The notes beneath the pieces are model-generated. The model saw only the letters and a list, made by a program, of their open reading frames with translations, did not search any database and was not told the origin of the DNA. From Leptospiraceae bacterium (lineage in GTDB: Bacteria > Spirochaetota > Leptospiria > Leptospirales > Leptonemataceae): a stretch of 64,000 nt of DNA. Shown here piece after piece: positions 20,791 through 31,108 of this stretch (positions are counted from its first letter, which is position 1; each line of letters opens with the position of its first letter). The position numbers and the translations under genes are program-made. The stretch covers positions 62,001 through 126,000 of the forward strand of contig BPKM01000006.1 in assembly GCA_026005135.1 (NCBI GenBank), in the 5' to 3' direction.

Positions 20791-21411
20791 ATGGCAAAAG
20801 GATTAATTGGACGAAAAATTGGAATGACCAGAATCTTTGATGAGAATAGAAAAGAAACACCCGTTACAATAATAGAATGTGGTCCATGTTATGTAGCAGA
20901 AATAAAAACAGAAGAAAAACATGGTTATAATGCTGTTCAATTAGCTTATTTACCAACAAAAGAAAAACATCTAACAAAACCAGAATTAAATCATTTAAGA
21001 AAATATGGATTAGGTCCTTTTAAAATTATAAAAGAATTTCGTGATTTTGGAGAAGAATTACAACCAGCACAAGAATTAACAGTATCTATCTTTGAAAAAG
21101 GACAAAAAGTTAAAGTTCAAGGAACTAGTAAAGGAAAAGGTTTTCAAGGTGTAATAAAAAGACATGGTTTTGGTGGTGGTAGAGCATCACATGGTTCTAA
21201 ATTCCATAGAGCGCCAGGTTCTATAGGAGCAAGTACTTTTCCTTCTGAAGTAGTAAAAGGAAAAAGAATGCCTGGAAGGATGGGTGGTAAAACAGTAACA
21301 ATAAGAAATTTAGAAATAGTAGAAATTGATCCAGATAATAATTTATTATTTATAAAAGGTTCTGTACCAGGACCAAAGAAATCTATAGTAAAAATAGAGG
21401 TGCAAAAATGA
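20791..21411 (+). CDS. rplC: 50S ribosomal protein L3
   Basis: 206 residues. Typical L3 pieces are GLIGRKIGMTRIF at the N-terminus, KVQGTSKGKGFQGVIKRH and the long extension GSIGASTFPSEVVKGKRMPG reaching toward the peptidyl transferase centre. Its stop overlaps the rplD ATG (ATGA), implying coupled translation. Confidence 0.98.
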   Translation: MAKGLIGRKIGMTRIFDENRKETPVTIIECGPCYVAEIKTEEKHGYNAVQLAYLPTKEKHLTKPELNHLRKYGLGPFKIIKEFRDFGEELQPAQELTVSIFEKGQKVKVQGTSKGKGFQGVIKRHGFGGGRASHGSKFHRAPGSIGASTFPSEVVKGKRMPGRMGGKTVTIRNLEIVEIDPDNNLLFIKGSVPGPKKSIVKIEVQK

Positions 21412-22073
21412 GTTTAGAATTATTAACAACTCAAGATAGAAAAATATTGCTATTAGATGAAAATGGAAATCAGATAGGAGAAGACAAATTAGATCAAGAT
21501 ATAATTATAGAAAATGATAAAATTTCTATAAATTTAATACATAATGTATTAGAAGCAGAACGATGGAATAGAAGACAGGGAACAAGAAAAACTAAAACAA
21601 GAAGCGAAGTAAGAGGTGGAGGAAAAAAACCATATAGACAAAAAGGAACAGGTTATGCAAGACAAGGTTCTATAAGAGCACCTCAGTTCCGTGGTGGAGC
21701 AACAGTATTTGGTCCACAACCACAAGATTTCTATAAAAAAATCAATCCAAAAATGAGAAAATTGGCATTTAAACAATTATTAAATATTAAATCTGCTCAA
21801 AATGCATTATATAAAATTAAAGGATTTAAATTAGAAACATTTTCAACAAAAACTGTATATAATACATTAAAAAATGCAAACTTATTACCAGCAAATTTGA
21901 TAACCTTAGTATATAACGATGATGAACCATATTTATATAAATCAGCAAATAATATAGCATTATTAAAATTAGTATCTGGAAAAAGGCCCACATTTCCAGA
22001 AATGTATTATAATAGTGTCTTACTCTTTACAGAAAAAGGATTTGAAGATTTTATTAATATTATAAAAAATTAG
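21408..22073 (+). CDS. rplD: 50S ribosomal protein L4
   Basis: 221 residues. The exit-tunnel loop is visible as RRQGTRKTKTRSEVRGGGKK followed by RQKGTGYARQGSIRAPQF. L4 is an assembly initiator and in enterobacteria represses the S10 operon. The start overlaps the L3 stop by 4 bases. Confidence 0.98.
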   Translation: MSLELLTTQDRKILLLDENGNQIGEDKLDQDIIIENDKISINLIHNVLEAERWNRRQGTRKTKTRSEVRGGGKKPYRQKGTGYARQGSIRAPQFRGGATVFGPQPQDFYKKINPKMRKLAFKQLLNIKSAQNALYKIKGFKLETFSTKTVYNTLKNANLLPANLITLVYNDDEPYLYKSANNIALLKLVSGKRPTFPEMYYNSVLLFTEKGFEDFINIIKN

Positions 22074-22084
22074 AGGGAAGTAAT

Positions 22085-22372
22085 ATGGAAATCGATAAAG
22101 TATTAATTATGCCTTACGTAACAGAAAAAACAGAGATGTTAAATCAAAACTCAAAGAAAGGGCAAGTTGTAGTATTTAAGGTGCATAAAAATGCTACAAA
22201 AACAATGATAAAAGAAGCTATCTATAGATTATATAATGTTAAAGCAATGAAAGTAAATATTATTAATCAACCATATAAAAAGACAAGATTTAGAAATATA
22301 ATAACAAAAAAGCCAGGTTTTAAAAAAGCGATTATTACATTAGAACCAGGAAAAACAATAAAATTTGATTAA
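22085..22372 (+). CDS. rplW: 50S ribosomal protein L23
   Basis: 95 residues, normal length. It has VLIMPYVTEKTEML at the N-terminus, VFKVHKNATKTMIKEAIY and the late KKAIITLEPGKTI. L23 sits at the tunnel exit and is the docking site for trigger factor and SRP. A GAGGGAAG RBS is present. Confidence 0.97.
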   Translation: MEIDKVLIMPYVTEKTEMLNQNSKKGQVVVFKVHKNATKTMIKEAIYRLYNVKAMKVNIINQPYKKTRFRNIITKKPGFKKAIITLEPGKTIKFD

Positions 22373-22393
22373 CAAGACAGCAGAGGGAAGAAA

Positions 22394-23236
22394 ATGCCAA
22401 TAAAAAAATTAAAACCATATACACCAACAACAAGATATCAAACTTTTTATGATTATAGTGAATTGGATAAAGTAGAACCAAAAAAATCATTGTTACAAGT
22501 ATTAAATTATACTGCTGGTAGAAATTCTCAGGGAAGAATAACAGTATGGCATAGAGGAAAAAGACATAAAAGAAAATATAGAATAATAGATTTTAAAAGA
22601 GATAAATATGATATAGAAGGAACAGTTGTATCTATAGAATATGATCCAAATAGAACAGCTCATATAGCATTAATTAAATATCCAGATGGAGAATATCGTT
22701 ATATTATTGCACCTGATGGAATTAAAAAAGGAGATAAGATAATATCTTCCAAAAACAATGCTCCAATAAAAATAGGAAATTGTTTGCCATTAGAAAAGAT
22801 CCCTCCAGGTACAAATATACATAACATAGAATTATTACCTGGAAAAGGTGGTCAATTATGTAGAGCAGCTGGAACATTTGCAACATTAGCAGGATTTGAT
22901 GATAAATATGCAATTATAAGATTACCATCTTCTGAACTAAGAAAAGTTTTAAAAGAATGTAGAGCAACAATAGGACAAGTTAGTGCAAAAGATCATAATC
23001 TTGTTGTATTTGGTAAGGCTGGAAGAAAACGTTGGATTGGGATAAGACCTACTGTACGTGGTGTTGCAATGAACCCAATTGATCACCCACATGGTGGTGG
23101 AGAAGGTAGAGGTAAAGGAAATCATCCTCAAACACCATGGGGTCAACCAACGTTAGGATATAAAACAAGAAAGAAAAGAAAGAAAACAAATGATCTAATT
23201 ATAGAAAGAAGAAAATCAAAAAGAAAAAATAAATAG
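22394..23236 (+). CDS. rplB: 50S ribosomal protein L2
   Basis: 280 residues. Markers are [35 protein letters not shown], the SH3-like central domain, and the C-terminal [19 protein letters not shown] with the conserved histidine close to the peptidyl transferase centre. Full length, with an AGAGGGAAG RBS. It is followed by rpsS after 9 bases. Confidence 0.98.
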   Translation: MPIKKLKPYTPTTRYQTFYDYSELDKVEPKKSLLQVLNYTAGRNSQGRITVWHRGKRHKRKYRIIDFKRDKYDIEGTVVSIEYDPNRTAHIALIKYPDGEYRYIIAPDGIKKGDKIISSKNNAPIKIGNCLPLEKIPPGTNIHNIELLPGKGGQLCRAAGTFATLAGFDDKYAIIRLPSSELRKVLKECRATIGQVSAKDHNLVVFGKAGRKRWIGIRPTVRGVAMNPIDHPHGGGEGRGKGNHPQTPWGQPTLGYKTRKKRKKTNDLIIERRKSKRKNK

Positions 23237-23245
23237 GAGTTAAAA

Positions 23246-23524
23246 ATGGCACGTTCATTAAAAAAAGGACCATTTATAGATGATCATTTAATGAAGAAAG
23301 TCTTAAAAGCAATAGAAACGAATGATAGAAAACCAATAAAAACATGGTCAAGAAGATCAACAATATTTCCAGAAATGATAGGATTAACATTTTTAGTACA
23401 TAATGGAAAAAATTTTATACCAGTTTATGTGACTGAACAAATGGTTGGACATAAATTAGGTGAATTTGCACCTACAAGAACCTATAGAGGTCATACATCA
23501 ATGGATAAAAAATTAAAAAAATAA
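23246..23524 (+). CDS. rpsS: 30S ribosomal protein S19
   Basis: 92 residues. It carries [55 protein letters not shown] and GHTSMDKK. S19 forms a head complex with S13 and contacts the A-site finger of the 50S. Confidence 0.98.
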   Translation: MARSLKKGPFIDDHLMKKVLKAIETNDRKPIKTWSRRSTIFPEMIGLTFLVHNGKNFIPVYVTEQMVGHKLGEFAPTRTYRGHTSMDKKLKK

Positions 23525-23537
23525 ATAGGTGAAAGAT

Positions 23538-23870
23538 ATGGAAGCAAAAGCAGTATCAAATTTTTTAATGATAAGTCCAAGAAAATTAAGATTAGTAGCA
23601 GATGAAGTAAGAGGATATTTAGTTGATGATGCAATTAGTATTTTAAAAAATATGCCAAAAAAAGGTGCACGTTTATTAGAAAAGGCTATATTATCTGCGA
23701 AAGCTAATTATATGAATTTAAATCCTAATGCAAACGAAAGCCAGATATACATTAAAAAATTATATGTTGATCAGGGACCAATTTTAAAACGATATAGACC
23801 AAGAGCTAGAGGTAGAGCATTTAGAAGATTAAAAAGAACAAGTAAAATAACAGTAGTTGTATCAGAATAA
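23538..23870 (+). CDS. rplV: 50S ribosomal protein L22
   Basis: 110 residues from the ATG at 23538. I prefer this start because AGGTGA lies about 6 bases upstream; a GTG at 23529 would sit inside that RBS. Conserved parts are [20 protein letters not shown], the exit-tunnel loop [16 protein letters not shown] and [12 protein letters not shown]. The beta-hairpin lines the tunnel constriction with L4. Confidence 0.97.
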   Translation: MEAKAVSNFLMISPRKLRLVADEVRGYLVDDAISILKNMPKKGARLLEKAILSAKANYMNLNPNANESQIYIKKLYVDQGPILKRYRPRARGRAFRRLKRTSKITVVVSE

Positions 23871-23885
23871 TAAAAGAGGAAGATT

Positions 23886-24557
23886 ATGGGACAAAAAGTA
23901 AATCCAATAGGATTAAGATTAGGTATAAATAAAACATGGGATTCCTTATGGTACGAAAAAGAGAAATATAGAAACTACTTATACGAAGATTTGATAATAA
24001 AAGAACATATAAAAAATAATTATCCAAAAGGAACAATTGTAAAAGTTATAATTAAACGTGTGATGGATAGAGTAAATGTGACAATAGAAACAGTACGCCC
24101 AGGAATGGTAATAGGAAATAAAGGGGCAAAAATAGAAAATTTAAAACAAGAATTAAGAAAAAAACTTAATAATGAAAATATAAATATAACAATAAAAGAA
24201 AAAAGAAATCCGGAAACAATTGCACAAATTATTGCAGATAATGTAGCAGAACAGATAGAAAAAAGAATGCCATATAAAAGAGCAATGAAATCTGCTATAA
24301 GAGCTGCTCGTAGAGGTGGAGTTGTTCAAGGAATAAAAATTATGGTTTCTGGAAGATTAAACGGAGTAGATATGGCTCGAACTGAATATTATATTGATGG
24401 AAGGGTACCATTGCATACATTAAGAGCTGATATTGATTATGCTTTAAGTGAAGCTTTAACAACTTATGGTATTATAGGCGTAAAAGTTTGGATATATAAA
24501 GGAGATATAATTGAACCAAAGAAAAATTTTAATACAGTAGAAGTAGCAGAAAGTTAA
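23886..24557 (+). CDS. rpsC: 30S ribosomal protein S3
   Basis: 223 residues. It begins GQKVNPIGLRLGINKTWDS. A KH type II domain with GMVIGNKGAKIENLKQEL lies near residues 75-95. The C-terminal domain has GIKIMVSGRLNGVDMARTE. S3 lines the mRNA entry channel and has helicase activity with S4 in other bacteria; the rpsD gene for S4 is not in this cluster. Confidence 0.98.
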   Translation: MGQKVNPIGLRLGINKTWDSLWYEKEKYRNYLYEDLIIKEHIKNNYPKGTIVKVIIKRVMDRVNVTIETVRPGMVIGNKGAKIENLKQELRKKLNNENINITIKEKRNPETIAQIIADNVAEQIEKRMPYKRAMKSAIRAARRGGVVQGIKIMVSGRLNGVDMARTEYYIDGRVPLHTLRADIDYALSEALTTYGIIGVKVWIYKGDIIEPKKNFNTVEVAES

Positions 24558-24581
24558 TGATATTATAGAAGGAGTTTTGAA

Positions 24582-24995
24582 ATGTTAAGCCCTAAAAGAG
24601 TAAAATATAGAAAAAGACAAAAAGGTAGATTAAAAGGAATATCATCAAGAGGAAATAAAGTATCATTTGGAGAATATGGTTTAAAAGCTGTAACTGGTGC
24701 AAGAATTTCAGCAAGACAAATAGAAGCAGCAAGACGAGCGATTACAAGACATATTAAAAGAGGTGGAAAATTATGGATTAGAATATTCCCAGATTATCCA
24801 GTTACAAAAAAACCAGCAGAAACAAGAATGGGATCTGGTAAAGGTAACCCTGAATATTGGGTAGCAATAGTAAAACCTGGAAGAGTAATGTTTGAAATAA
24901 GTGGAATTCCAGAAGAAACAGTAAAAGAAGCATTTCGACTAGCAAGTCATAAATTACCAGTAAAAACAGTTATAGTAAAAAAAGAGATTATTTAG
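24582..24995 (+). CDS. rplP: 50S ribosomal protein L16
   Basis: 137 residues. [16 protein letters not shown] at the start, [40 protein letters not shown] and the [19 protein letters not shown] segment identify L16. It binds near the A-site tRNA elbow and is a late assembly protein. RBS AAGGAGTTT. Confidence 0.98.
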   Translation: MLSPKRVKYRKRQKGRLKGISSRGNKVSFGEYGLKAVTGARISARQIEAARRAITRHIKRGGKLWIRIFPDYPVTKKPAETRMGSGKGNPEYWVAIVKPGRVMFEISGIPEETVKEAFRLASHKLPVKTVIVKKEII

Positions 24996-25016
24996 TTCTA
25001 TATAAAGGAGGGTAGA

Positions 25017-25235
25017 ATGGCTAAGCATAAATTTCATGAATTGAGTGATGAAGAATTAAAAGAACAACTAAAAGTAAAAAAAGAGGAATTATTAAAAATG
25101 AGATTTTCCTTAGGTGTAAATAGAATGTTACAAAATCCAGCACAATATAGAAAAACAAAAAGGGATATTGCAAGAATCTTAACTATCTTAAGAGAAAGAG
25201 AATTAAAAAATCAAAAACAAACACTAAAAAAATAA
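25017..25235 (+). CDS. rpmC: 50S ribosomal protein L29
   Basis: 72 residues, two antiparallel helices. HELSDEELKEQLKVKKEELL and NPAQYRKTKRDIARILTIL are characteristic. L29 packs beside L23 at the tunnel exit. A very strong GGAGGGT RBS lies just upstream. Confidence 0.96.
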   Translation: MAKHKFHELSDEELKEQLKVKKEELLKMRFSLGVNRMLQNPAQYRKTKRDIARILTILRERELKNQKQTLKK

Positions 25236-25248
25236 TTAGAGGATTGCT

Positions 25249-25530
25249 ATGACAGAAATAAATGAAAAACAAAAAAAGAAAAATTTAAAGATAGTTCAAG
25301 GGAAAGTAATTTCGGATAAAATGAATAAAACAAGAGTTGTTTTAATAGAAAAAAATGTTTTACATCCATTATATAAAAAAGTAATAAAGCGATCCAAAAA
25401 AATAAAAATGCATGATGAAAATAACGAAACAAAAGTAGGTGATATTGTTCAGGCAATAGAAACACGTCCATTATCAAAAGAGAAAAGACATACTTTATAT
25501 AAAATAATTGCAAGAGGAGAAGAGCAATGA
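25249..25530 (+). CDS. rpsQ: 30S ribosomal protein S17
   Basis: 93 residues. The OB-fold protein shows [57 protein letters not shown]. It has a Lys-rich N-terminal extension of about 10 residues before the usual start. Its stop overlaps the rplN ATG by 4 bases. Confidence 0.97.
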   Translation: MTEINEKQKKKNLKIVQGKVISDKMNKTRVVLIEKNVLHPLYKKVIKRSKKIKMHDENNETKVGDIVQAIETRPLSKEKRHTLYKIIARGEEQ

Positions 25531-25919
25531 TACAGGAACAAACCATATTAAATGTTGCTGATAATACAGGTGCTAAAAAAGTAATGTGTATTAGAATTTT
25601 AGGAAGCTCTAAAAAAAAGTATGCAGGCGTTGGTGATATTATAGTAGTAGCAGTAAAACAAGCTCTTCCAGAATATGGATTAAGAGATTCTCGAGGTAAA
25701 AAAGTACATAATAAAGCAGTCCAAAAGGCAGTCATCATTAGAACAAAAAAAGAAATAAAAAGACCAGATGGTTCTATAATAAAATTTGATGATAATGCTT
25801 GCGCCTTAATTGATGAAAAAATGAATCCAAAAGGAACAAGAATCTTTGGACCAGTTGCAAGAGAATTAAGAGATAAAGATTTTAAAAAAATTATATCATT
25901 AGCTCCAGAGGTATTATAA
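25527..25919 (+). CDS. rplN: 50S ribosomal protein L14
   Basis: 130 residues, slightly longer than the usual 122. The conserved [20 protein letters not shown] start is followed by [16 protein letters not shown]. The extra residues lie around [12 protein letters not shown] in the central loop. The end has [15 protein letters not shown] and ISLAPEVL. L14 contacts 16S rRNA across the subunit interface. Translationally coupled to rpsQ. Confidence 0.97.
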   Translation: MIQEQTILNVADNTGAKKVMCIRILGSSKKKYAGVGDIIVVAVKQALPEYGLRDSRGKKVHNKAVQKAVIIRTKKEIKRPDGSIIKFDDNACALIDEKMNPKGTRIFGPVARELRDKDFKKIISLAPEVL

Positions 25920-25931
25920 AAGGGGTCAAAA

Positions 25932-26318
25932 ATGGATAGAAGAAAATTACAAAAAATACAGAAAAAAAACCCAAAATTATATAATAAATTAAAACATAGA
26001 AAAACAAAATTAAAAGTAAATGATGAAGTTGTTGTAATAGCTGGGAAACATAAAGGAAAGAGAGGAAAAATACTTTATATAGATAGATTAAGAGAGCGTG
26101 TAATCGTTCAGGGTGTAAATAAAATAAAAAAATTTGTAAGACCAACACAGGAAAATCCTCAAGGAGGACAGATAGAAATAGAAGCACCAATACATATATC
26201 TAATGTAATGTATTATGACCCAAAAATAAAAAGAGGTGTAAGGATTGGATATAAATTTGAGGATGATAAAAAATTACGTGTAGCTCGTGGAAAAGGTGGA
26301 AATAGAGAAATAGATTAA
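25932..26318 (+). CDS. rplX: 50S ribosomal protein L24
   Basis: 128 residues versus the more common 100-118. The KOW motif [20 protein letters not shown] starts near residue 33, so there is a basic N-terminal extension ([20 protein letters not shown]). Later markers are [18 protein letters not shown] and [15 protein letters not shown]24 initiates 50S assembly and lies at the tunnel rim. Confidence 0.96.
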   Translation: MDRRKLQKIQKKNPKLYNKLKHRKTKLKVNDEVVVIAGKHKGKRGKILYIDRLRERVIVQGVNKIKKFVRPTQENPQGGQIEIEAPIHISNVMYYDPKIKRGVRIGYKFEDDKKLRVARGKGGNREID

Positions 26319-26329
26319 GGAGAAATCAT

Positions 26330-26872
26330 ATGCCAGTATTAAAAGATTTATATTATAAAGAAGTTATACCTAAATTAAAAGAAAAATATAATTATAAAAA
26401 TATAATGCAAGTTCCCAAAATAGAAAAAGTAACATTAAATATAGGAATAGGTAGTGCTCCATCAAATCCAAAATTATTAGAATCTGCAATGGAAGAATTA
26501 GCATTAATAACTGGTCAAAGACCGGTTAAAACAAAAGCAAAAAAATCAATCGCTGCCTTTAAAATAAGAGAAGGTATGAATATAGGATGTATGGTCACCT
26601 TAAGAAGAGAAAGAATGTGGGAGTTTCTATATAAATTAATAAAAGTAGCATTACCAAGAGTAAGAGATTTTAGAGGATTAAGTCCAAAATCATTTGATGG
26701 TAGGGGAAATTATAATTTTTCAATAAAAGAACAAATTATTTTCCCAGAGATAGATATAGATAAAATAGATTTTTATCATGGAATGAATATTACAATTACA
26801 ACAACAGCAGAAACAGATGATGAAGCTCTATCTTTACTTGAGTTTTTAGGATTTCCATTTAAAAAGAATTAA
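26330..26872 (+). CDS. rplE: 50S ribosomal protein L5
   Basis: 180 residues. [53 protein letters not shown] and the [21 protein letters not shown] segment are classical. L5 binds 5S rRNA in the central protuberance. RBS AAGGAGAAATC. Confidence 0.98.
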   Translation: MPVLKDLYYKEVIPKLKEKYNYKNIMQVPKIEKVTLNIGIGSAPSNPKLLESAMEELALITGQRPVKTKAKKSIAAFKIREGMNIGCMVTLRRERMWEFLYKLIKVALPRVRDFRGLSPKSFDGRGNYNFSIKEQIIFPEIDIDKIDFYHGMNITITTTAETDDEALSLLEFLGFPFKKN

Positions 26873-26886
26873 TTTGGAGGAATGAA

Positions 26887-27072
26887 ATGGCTAGAAAAGC
26901 AATGATGGAAAAAGCAAAAAGAAAACCAAAATTTAAAGTAAGACAAAGAAATCGATGCCCATTTTGTGGAAGACCAAGAGCTTATTTAAGAAAATTTGGA
27001 ATGTGTAGAATATGTTTTAGAAAAAAAGCTGGATTTGGTGAAATTCCAGGAGTAATCAAAGCATCCTGGTAA
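26887..27072 (+). CDS. rpsZ: 30S ribosomal protein S14, zinc-binding (type Z)
   Basis: 61 residues, the short S14 form. It carries the two cysteine pairs of the zinc ribbon, CPFCGRPR and CRICFRKK, and ends [12 protein letters not shown]14 is a 30S head protein. The zinc form is common in spirochaetes and Gram-positives. RBS TGGAGGAATGAA. Confidence 0.98.
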   Translation: MARKAMMEKAKRKPKFKVRQRNRCPFCGRPRAYLRKFGMCRICFRKKAGFGEIPGVIKASW

Positions 27073-27108
27073 TGTATATTCATAAAAGAATAATTAAGGA
27101 GAAATTGT

Positions 27109-27504
27109 ATGGCAATGTCAGATCCTATTGCAGAAATGTTAACAAAAATACGAAATGCTCAAATGGCAAAACATGAAGAAATAACAGTGAGATATTCAAA
27201 AATAAAAGAAGAAATATTAAAAATTTTAAAAAATGATGGATTTATATTAGATTATAAAGTTTTAAAAGTAGCAAATAAATCAGATTTGAAAATAAAGTTA
27301 AAATATTATAACAAAAAACCTGTAATATCTGGAATAGTAAGAGTATCAAAACCTGGTAGAAGAATTTATGTAAAAGCAGAAGAATTACAGCCAGTAATGA
27401 ATAATAGAGGTGTTGCAATTATATCAACATCAAAAGGATTAATGCCAGGAAGAAAGGCAAAAAAGTTAGGAATAGGTGGAGAATATTTATTAAAAGTATG
27501 GTAA
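27109..27504 (+). CDS. rpsH: 30S ribosomal protein S8
   Basis: 131 residues. It shows SDPIAEMLTKIRNAQMAKHE, VSKPGRRIYVKAEEL, NNRGVAIISTSKGLMPG and the final GGEYLLKVW. S8 binds the central domain of 16S rRNA and represses the spc operon in E. coli. AAGGAGAAATTGT gives a good RBS for the chosen ATG. Confidence 0.98.
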   Translation: MAMSDPIAEMLTKIRNAQMAKHEEITVRYSKIKEEILKILKNDGFILDYKVLKVANKSDLKIKLKYYNKKPVISGIVRVSKPGRRIYVKAEELQPVMNNRGVAIISTSKGLMPGRKAKKLGIGGEYLLKVW

Positions 27505-27525
27505 AATCTCATACGAGGTGAAGTT

Positions 27526-28068
27526 ATGTCAAGAATAGGAAAATTACCCATAGAAATACCCAAAGGTGTTGAAGTTAAAGTAAATGGTAATCTAGTAAAC
27601 ATAAAGGGACCATTAGGACAAATAACACAAAAAATACCAGAAAATATAGAAGTTAAAATAGAAGACAATAAAATTAAAGTAGAAAGAAAAAATGACTTAA
27701 AACAAACAAAAGCATCTCATGGATTAGTTCGTTCTTTATTGAAAAATCATATAATAGGAGTTACACAAGGTTGGACAAAACGTTTACTATTAGTTGGCGT
27801 AGGATATAGAGCAAATTTAAAAGGCAATACATTGGTATTATCCTTGGGATACTCACATGATGTAAATTATGATTTACCAGAAGGAATAAAAGCAAAAGTT
27901 GATCAACAAACAAAAATAGAATTAACTGGAATTGATAAACAAAAGGTAGGTCAAGTAGCAGCAGTTATAAGAAGTTTTAGGCCACCTGAACCTTATAAAG
28001 GTAAAGGAATCAGATACGAAGATGAAGAAATCATAAGAAAAGCTGGTAAAGCTGGTAAAGGTAAGTAA
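27526..28068 (+). CDS. rplF: 50S ribosomal protein L6
   Basis: 180 residues made of two similar domains. SRIGKLPIEIPKGVEVKV opens the first. The second carries LLLVGVGYRANLKGNTLVLS and the final PPEPYKGKGIRYEDEEIIR, the signature contacting the sarcin-ricin region. An ACGAGGTGAAG RBS is present. Confidence 0.98.
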   Translation: MSRIGKLPIEIPKGVEVKVNGNLVNIKGPLGQITQKIPENIEVKIEDNKIKVERKNDLKQTKASHGLVRSLLKNHIIGVTQGWTKRLLLVGVGYRANLKGNTLVLSLGYSHDVNYDLPEGIKAKVDQQTKIELTGIDKQKVGQVAAVIRSFRPPEPYKGKGIRYEDEEIIRKAGKAGKGK

Positions 28069-28089
28069 TTATCATAAGGGGAATTAATT

Positions 28090-28464
28090 ATGAATAGATT
28101 AAAACTAAAATATAAACGCTTGGAAAGAAGAAAAAAAAGAGTAAAATATAGTACATTACCAAAAGATCCAGAGAGAAAAAGATTAATAATAATTAAAACC
28201 AATAGATATCTTTATTCCCAGATTGTAGATAATCAAACAGGTAAAACATTGTTAAGTGTTGGAACATTCAGTAAAGAATTAGGGATTCCAGAAAATGAAA
28301 GTAAAAAAAATTTAGAAGCTGCAAAAAAATTAGGTCAATATATAGCAAAATTAGCTTTAGAAAAAGGAATAACTAAGGTCTATTTAGATAGACGAGGAAG
28401 AAAATATTCTGGGAGAATAGCAGCTTTTGCTGATGCAGCAAGAGAATCAGGATTACAATTTTAA
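28090..28464 (+). CDS. rplR: 50S ribosomal protein L18
   Basis: 124 residues. It shows RLERRKKRVKYSTLP and RLIIIKTNRYLYSQIVD, then ending LDRRGRKYSGRIAAFADAAR. It binds 5S rRNA together with L5. Full length, with a basic start. Confidence 0.97.
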   Translation: MNRLKLKYKRLERRKKRVKYSTLPKDPERKRLIIIKTNRYLYSQIVDNQTGKTLLSVGTFSKELGIPENESKKNLEAAKKLGQYIAKLALEKGITKVYLDRRGRKYSGRIAAFADAARESGLQF

Positions 28465-28476
28465 GAGGTAATAATT

Positions 28477-28986
28477 ATGATAATAAAAGAACAACCAGAG
28501 CAATATATAGAGAAAGTAGTTAAAATTAACAGGGTAACTAAGGTAGTAAGAGGAGGTAGAAGATTTTCATTTAATGCACTTGCTGTTGCAGGTAATGGAA
28601 ATGGGAAAGTAGGAATTGGTTTTGGTAAAGCTAAGGAAGTACCAGAAGCAATAAGGAAGGCTATTGAACAAGCGAAAAAAAACATGATAGAAGTATCTAT
28701 AACAAAACGAAAAACCATACCACATGATGTTGTAGGTGAATTTAAAGCAACAAAAGTATGGATGAAGCCAGCTACACCAGGTACTGGAATTATAGCAGGT
28801 GAATCTGTTCGTGCAGTATTAGAAGCAGCAGGAATACATGATGTATTAACAAAAGTAATTGGATCAAAAAATTATTTGAATGTAGTAAAAGCAACCATAG
28901 AAGCTTTAAAACAATTAGAGAATCCAGTAGAAACAGCAAAAAAACGTGGAATAACCCTAAAACAATTATTTGGACATTATGATTAG
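28477..28986 (+). CDS. rpsE: 30S ribosomal protein S5
   Basis: 169 residues. It shows [40 protein letters not shown], and [21 protein letters not shown]5 is an accuracy protein near the decoding centre and mRNA entry. The fragment [16 protein letters not shown] is the dsRNA-binding-like domain. Coupled closely to rplR (12-base gap). Confidence 0.98.
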   Translation: MIIKEQPEQYIEKVVKINRVTKVVRGGRRFSFNALAVAGNGNGKVGIGFGKAKEVPEAIRKAIEQAKKNMIEVSITKRKTIPHDVVGEFKATKVWMKPATPGTGIIAGESVRAVLEAAGIHDVLTKVIGSKNYLNVVKATIEALKQLENPVETAKKRGITLKQLFGHYD

Positions 28987-29001
28987 AAGAGGAGTTTAAA
29001 T

Positions 29002-29217
29002 ATGTCGGTTTTAAAATTAAAAGAACAGGGTGCAAAAAAAATAAAAGTAACATTAAAAAAAAGTATTATAGGGAAAAAACCAGATCATAGAGCAACAGTA
29101 AAAGCACTTGGATTAAGAAAAATTGGGAAAAGTAGAGAAATTGATATGTCCAATAATGCATTAGTAGGAATGGTAAAAAAAATTGAATATATGTTAGATA
29201 TAGAGGTGATAGAATGA
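29002..29217 (+). CDS. rpmD: 50S ribosomal protein L30
   Basis: 71 residues, slightly longer than the usual 58-62. KKIKVTLKKSIIGKKPDHRA is followed by VKALGLRKIGKSREIDMS and the GMVKKIEYMLDIE end. Its stop overlaps the rplO ATG by 4 bases. RBS AGAGGAGTTT. Confidence 0.95.
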   Translation: MSVLKLKEQGAKKIKVTLKKSIIGKKPDHRATVKALGLRKIGKSREIDMSNNALVGMVKKIEYMLDIEVIE

Positions 29218-29744
29218 ATACAAATGAAATATTATCCATATCATTGATTAAACCAGAGAAACAAAAAAATAAAATAAAACGAGCAATACCCATAATTGAA
29301 TTAAAACCATATCCAAATTCTAAGAAAAAAAGAAAAAGAGTAGGTAGAGGAGAAGGATCAGGCTTAGGAAAAACTTCAGGTAGAGGACAAAAAGGACAAA
29401 AATCTAGAACAGGATATTCTAAAAAAATTGGTTTTGAAGGTGGACAGATGCCTCTTTATAAAAGAATACCCAAGAGAGGCTTTAAAAATCCTTTTAAAAA
29501 AGAATATAGAGTGATTAATCTATTTATGTTAGAAAAAAAAGGATTAGAAGGTGATGTAACAATCGAAACACTTATAGAAAAAAAGGTTATAAAAGATGCA
29601 AAATTGCCAGTAAAATTATTAGGAACAGGAGAAATCAGTAATCCAATAAATATTAAAGTTCATTCTGCTTCTAAAAGTGCTATAGAAAAAATAGAATCTA
29701 AAGGTGGAAAAGTAGAAATAATCGAAAAAGAAGAAAATAAATAA
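29214..29744 (+). CDS. rplO: 50S ribosomal protein L15
   Basis: 176 residues. The usual start block appears only at about residue 38 ([20 protein letters not shown]), so there is an N-terminal extension of roughly 25-30 residues. No other ATG lies before the conserved part, and GAGGTGATAG in front of 29214 supports this start. Later pieces are [20 protein letters not shown] and the [14 protein letters not shown] core. L15 is a late 50S assembly protein. It ends two bases before secY. Confidence 0.97.
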   Translation: MNTNEILSISLIKPEKQKNKIKRAIPIIELKPYPNSKKKRKRVGRGEGSGLGKTSGRGQKGQKSRTGYSKKIGFEGGQMPLYKRIPKRGFKNPFKKEYRVINLFMLEKKGLEGDVTIETLIEKKVIKDAKLPVKLLGTGEISNPINIKVHSASKSAIEKIESKGGKVEIIEKEENK

Positions 29745-29746
29745 AT

Positions 29747-31108
29747 ATGAATGCCTTATTAACAATATTACGAATCGATGATTTAAGAAAGAAGATACTA
29801 TATACTCTTGGGCTATTGGTTGTATACAGAATGGGCTCATTTATTACAATCCCAGGAGTTGATCCAATAGCAGTTGCTAATGCCCGTCCAAGAGGCCAGA
29901 GTATTTTAGATGTAGTAGATATTTTTTCTGGTGGAGCATTATTTAAACTTTCTATATTTTCACTTGGCATAATGCCCTATATTTCTTCTTCTATTATTAT
30001 GAGTTTATTAACTGTAATAATACCCCAGTTAGCTCAATTACAAAAAGAAGGAGAATACGGACGAAGAAAAATCAATCAATATACAAGAATGGGTACTGTA
30101 TTATTATGTGCAATACAATCTTTATTTATTCTTCTATGGGCTGTTGATCAAACAAGTAGAGATGGAATGCCCTTAGTTGCAGAGGTTATACCCAAAGGAT
30201 TATTTTATGTAGTAGGTATTATTGCAATAACAACTGGAACACTTGTATTAATGTGGATGGGTGAACAAATAACAGAACGTGGAATAGGAAATGGAGTCTC
30301 TTTAATAATTTTTGCAGGTATTATTGCACGATTACCTACTAATATTATAAAAATGATACAGGATCCTTCTATTAAATTCTTTGATATTTTTATTTTAATC
30401 CTTCTATTTATTGTATTAATTGCATTAACAGTTATATTATCCCAAGGTGTAAGAAAGATTCCTTTACAATATGGTAAAAGAATACAGGGTCGAAGAATGG
30501 TTCAGGCACAAAGCCAGAGTTTACAGTTTAAACTAAATTCAGCAAATGTTATGCCAATCATTTTTGCTTCTTCTTTATTATTATTCCCTCAAACCATTTT
30601 TGGTATGTTGGGAAGTCAGGCTCAAGCCTGGATTGGATGGCAAATTTTACAACAATGGCTAAATCCTTTTGCACCAACGTTCTGGCAACAGTTGCCTTAC
30701 TATATTATTTATACTGTATTGATTATATTCTTTTCTTATTTCTATACAGCAATATATATTAATCCTCAGGAATTAGCAGAAAACCTAAAAAAATTTGGTG
30801 GATATATTCCAGGTATTAGACCAGGAAATCAAACAAAAGAATATTTAGAGAGAGTATTAAATCGTATTATTCTTCCTGGATCGGTTTTTTTAGCTGGTTT
30901 AGCAATTGCTCCTTATTTAATTATTAACATGATGGATTTAAAGGCAAATCAAAATATACAGGGATTAGCATATACCTTTGGGGGTACTTCTCTTTTAATT
31001 ATGGTAGGTGTAGCATTAGATACATTAAAACAAATAGAAGCTCAATTGATAATGAGAAATTATCAGGGATTTATGAAAAAAGGAAAATTAAAAGGTAGGA
31101 TACGATGA
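29747..31108 (+). CDS. secY: Preprotein translocase subunit SecY
   Basis: 453 residues with ten transmembrane helices. Signatures are [11 protein letters not shown] near the start, the [14 protein letters not shown] motif, the cytoplasmic loop [10 protein letters not shown], and [12 protein letters not shown] followed by [10 protein letters not shown]. SecY is the protein-conducting channel, partnered by the secE gene of this window. It is two bases after rplO, and its TGA overlaps the adk ATG. Confidence 0.98.
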   Translation: MNALLTILRIDDLRKKILYTLGLLVVYRMGSFITIPGVDPIAVANARPRGQSILDVVDIFSGGALFKLSIFSLGIMPYISSSIIMSLLTVIIPQLAQLQKEGEYGRRKINQYTRMGTVLLCAIQSLFILLWAVDQTSRDGMPLVAEVIPKGLFYVVGIIAITTGTLVLMWMGEQITERGIGNGVSLIIFAGIIARLPTNIIKMIQDPSIKFFDIFILILLFIVLIALTVILSQGVRKIPLQYGKRIQGRRMVQAQSQSLQFKLNSANVMPIIFASSLLLFPQTIFGMLGSQAQAWIGWQILQQWLNPFAPTFWQQLPYYIIYTVLIIFFSYFYTAIYINPQELAENLKKFGGYIPGIRPGNQTKEYLERVLNRIILPGSVFLAGLAIAPYLIINMMDLKANQNIQGLAYTFGGTSLLIMVGVALDTLKQIEAQLIMRNYQGFMKKGKLKGRIR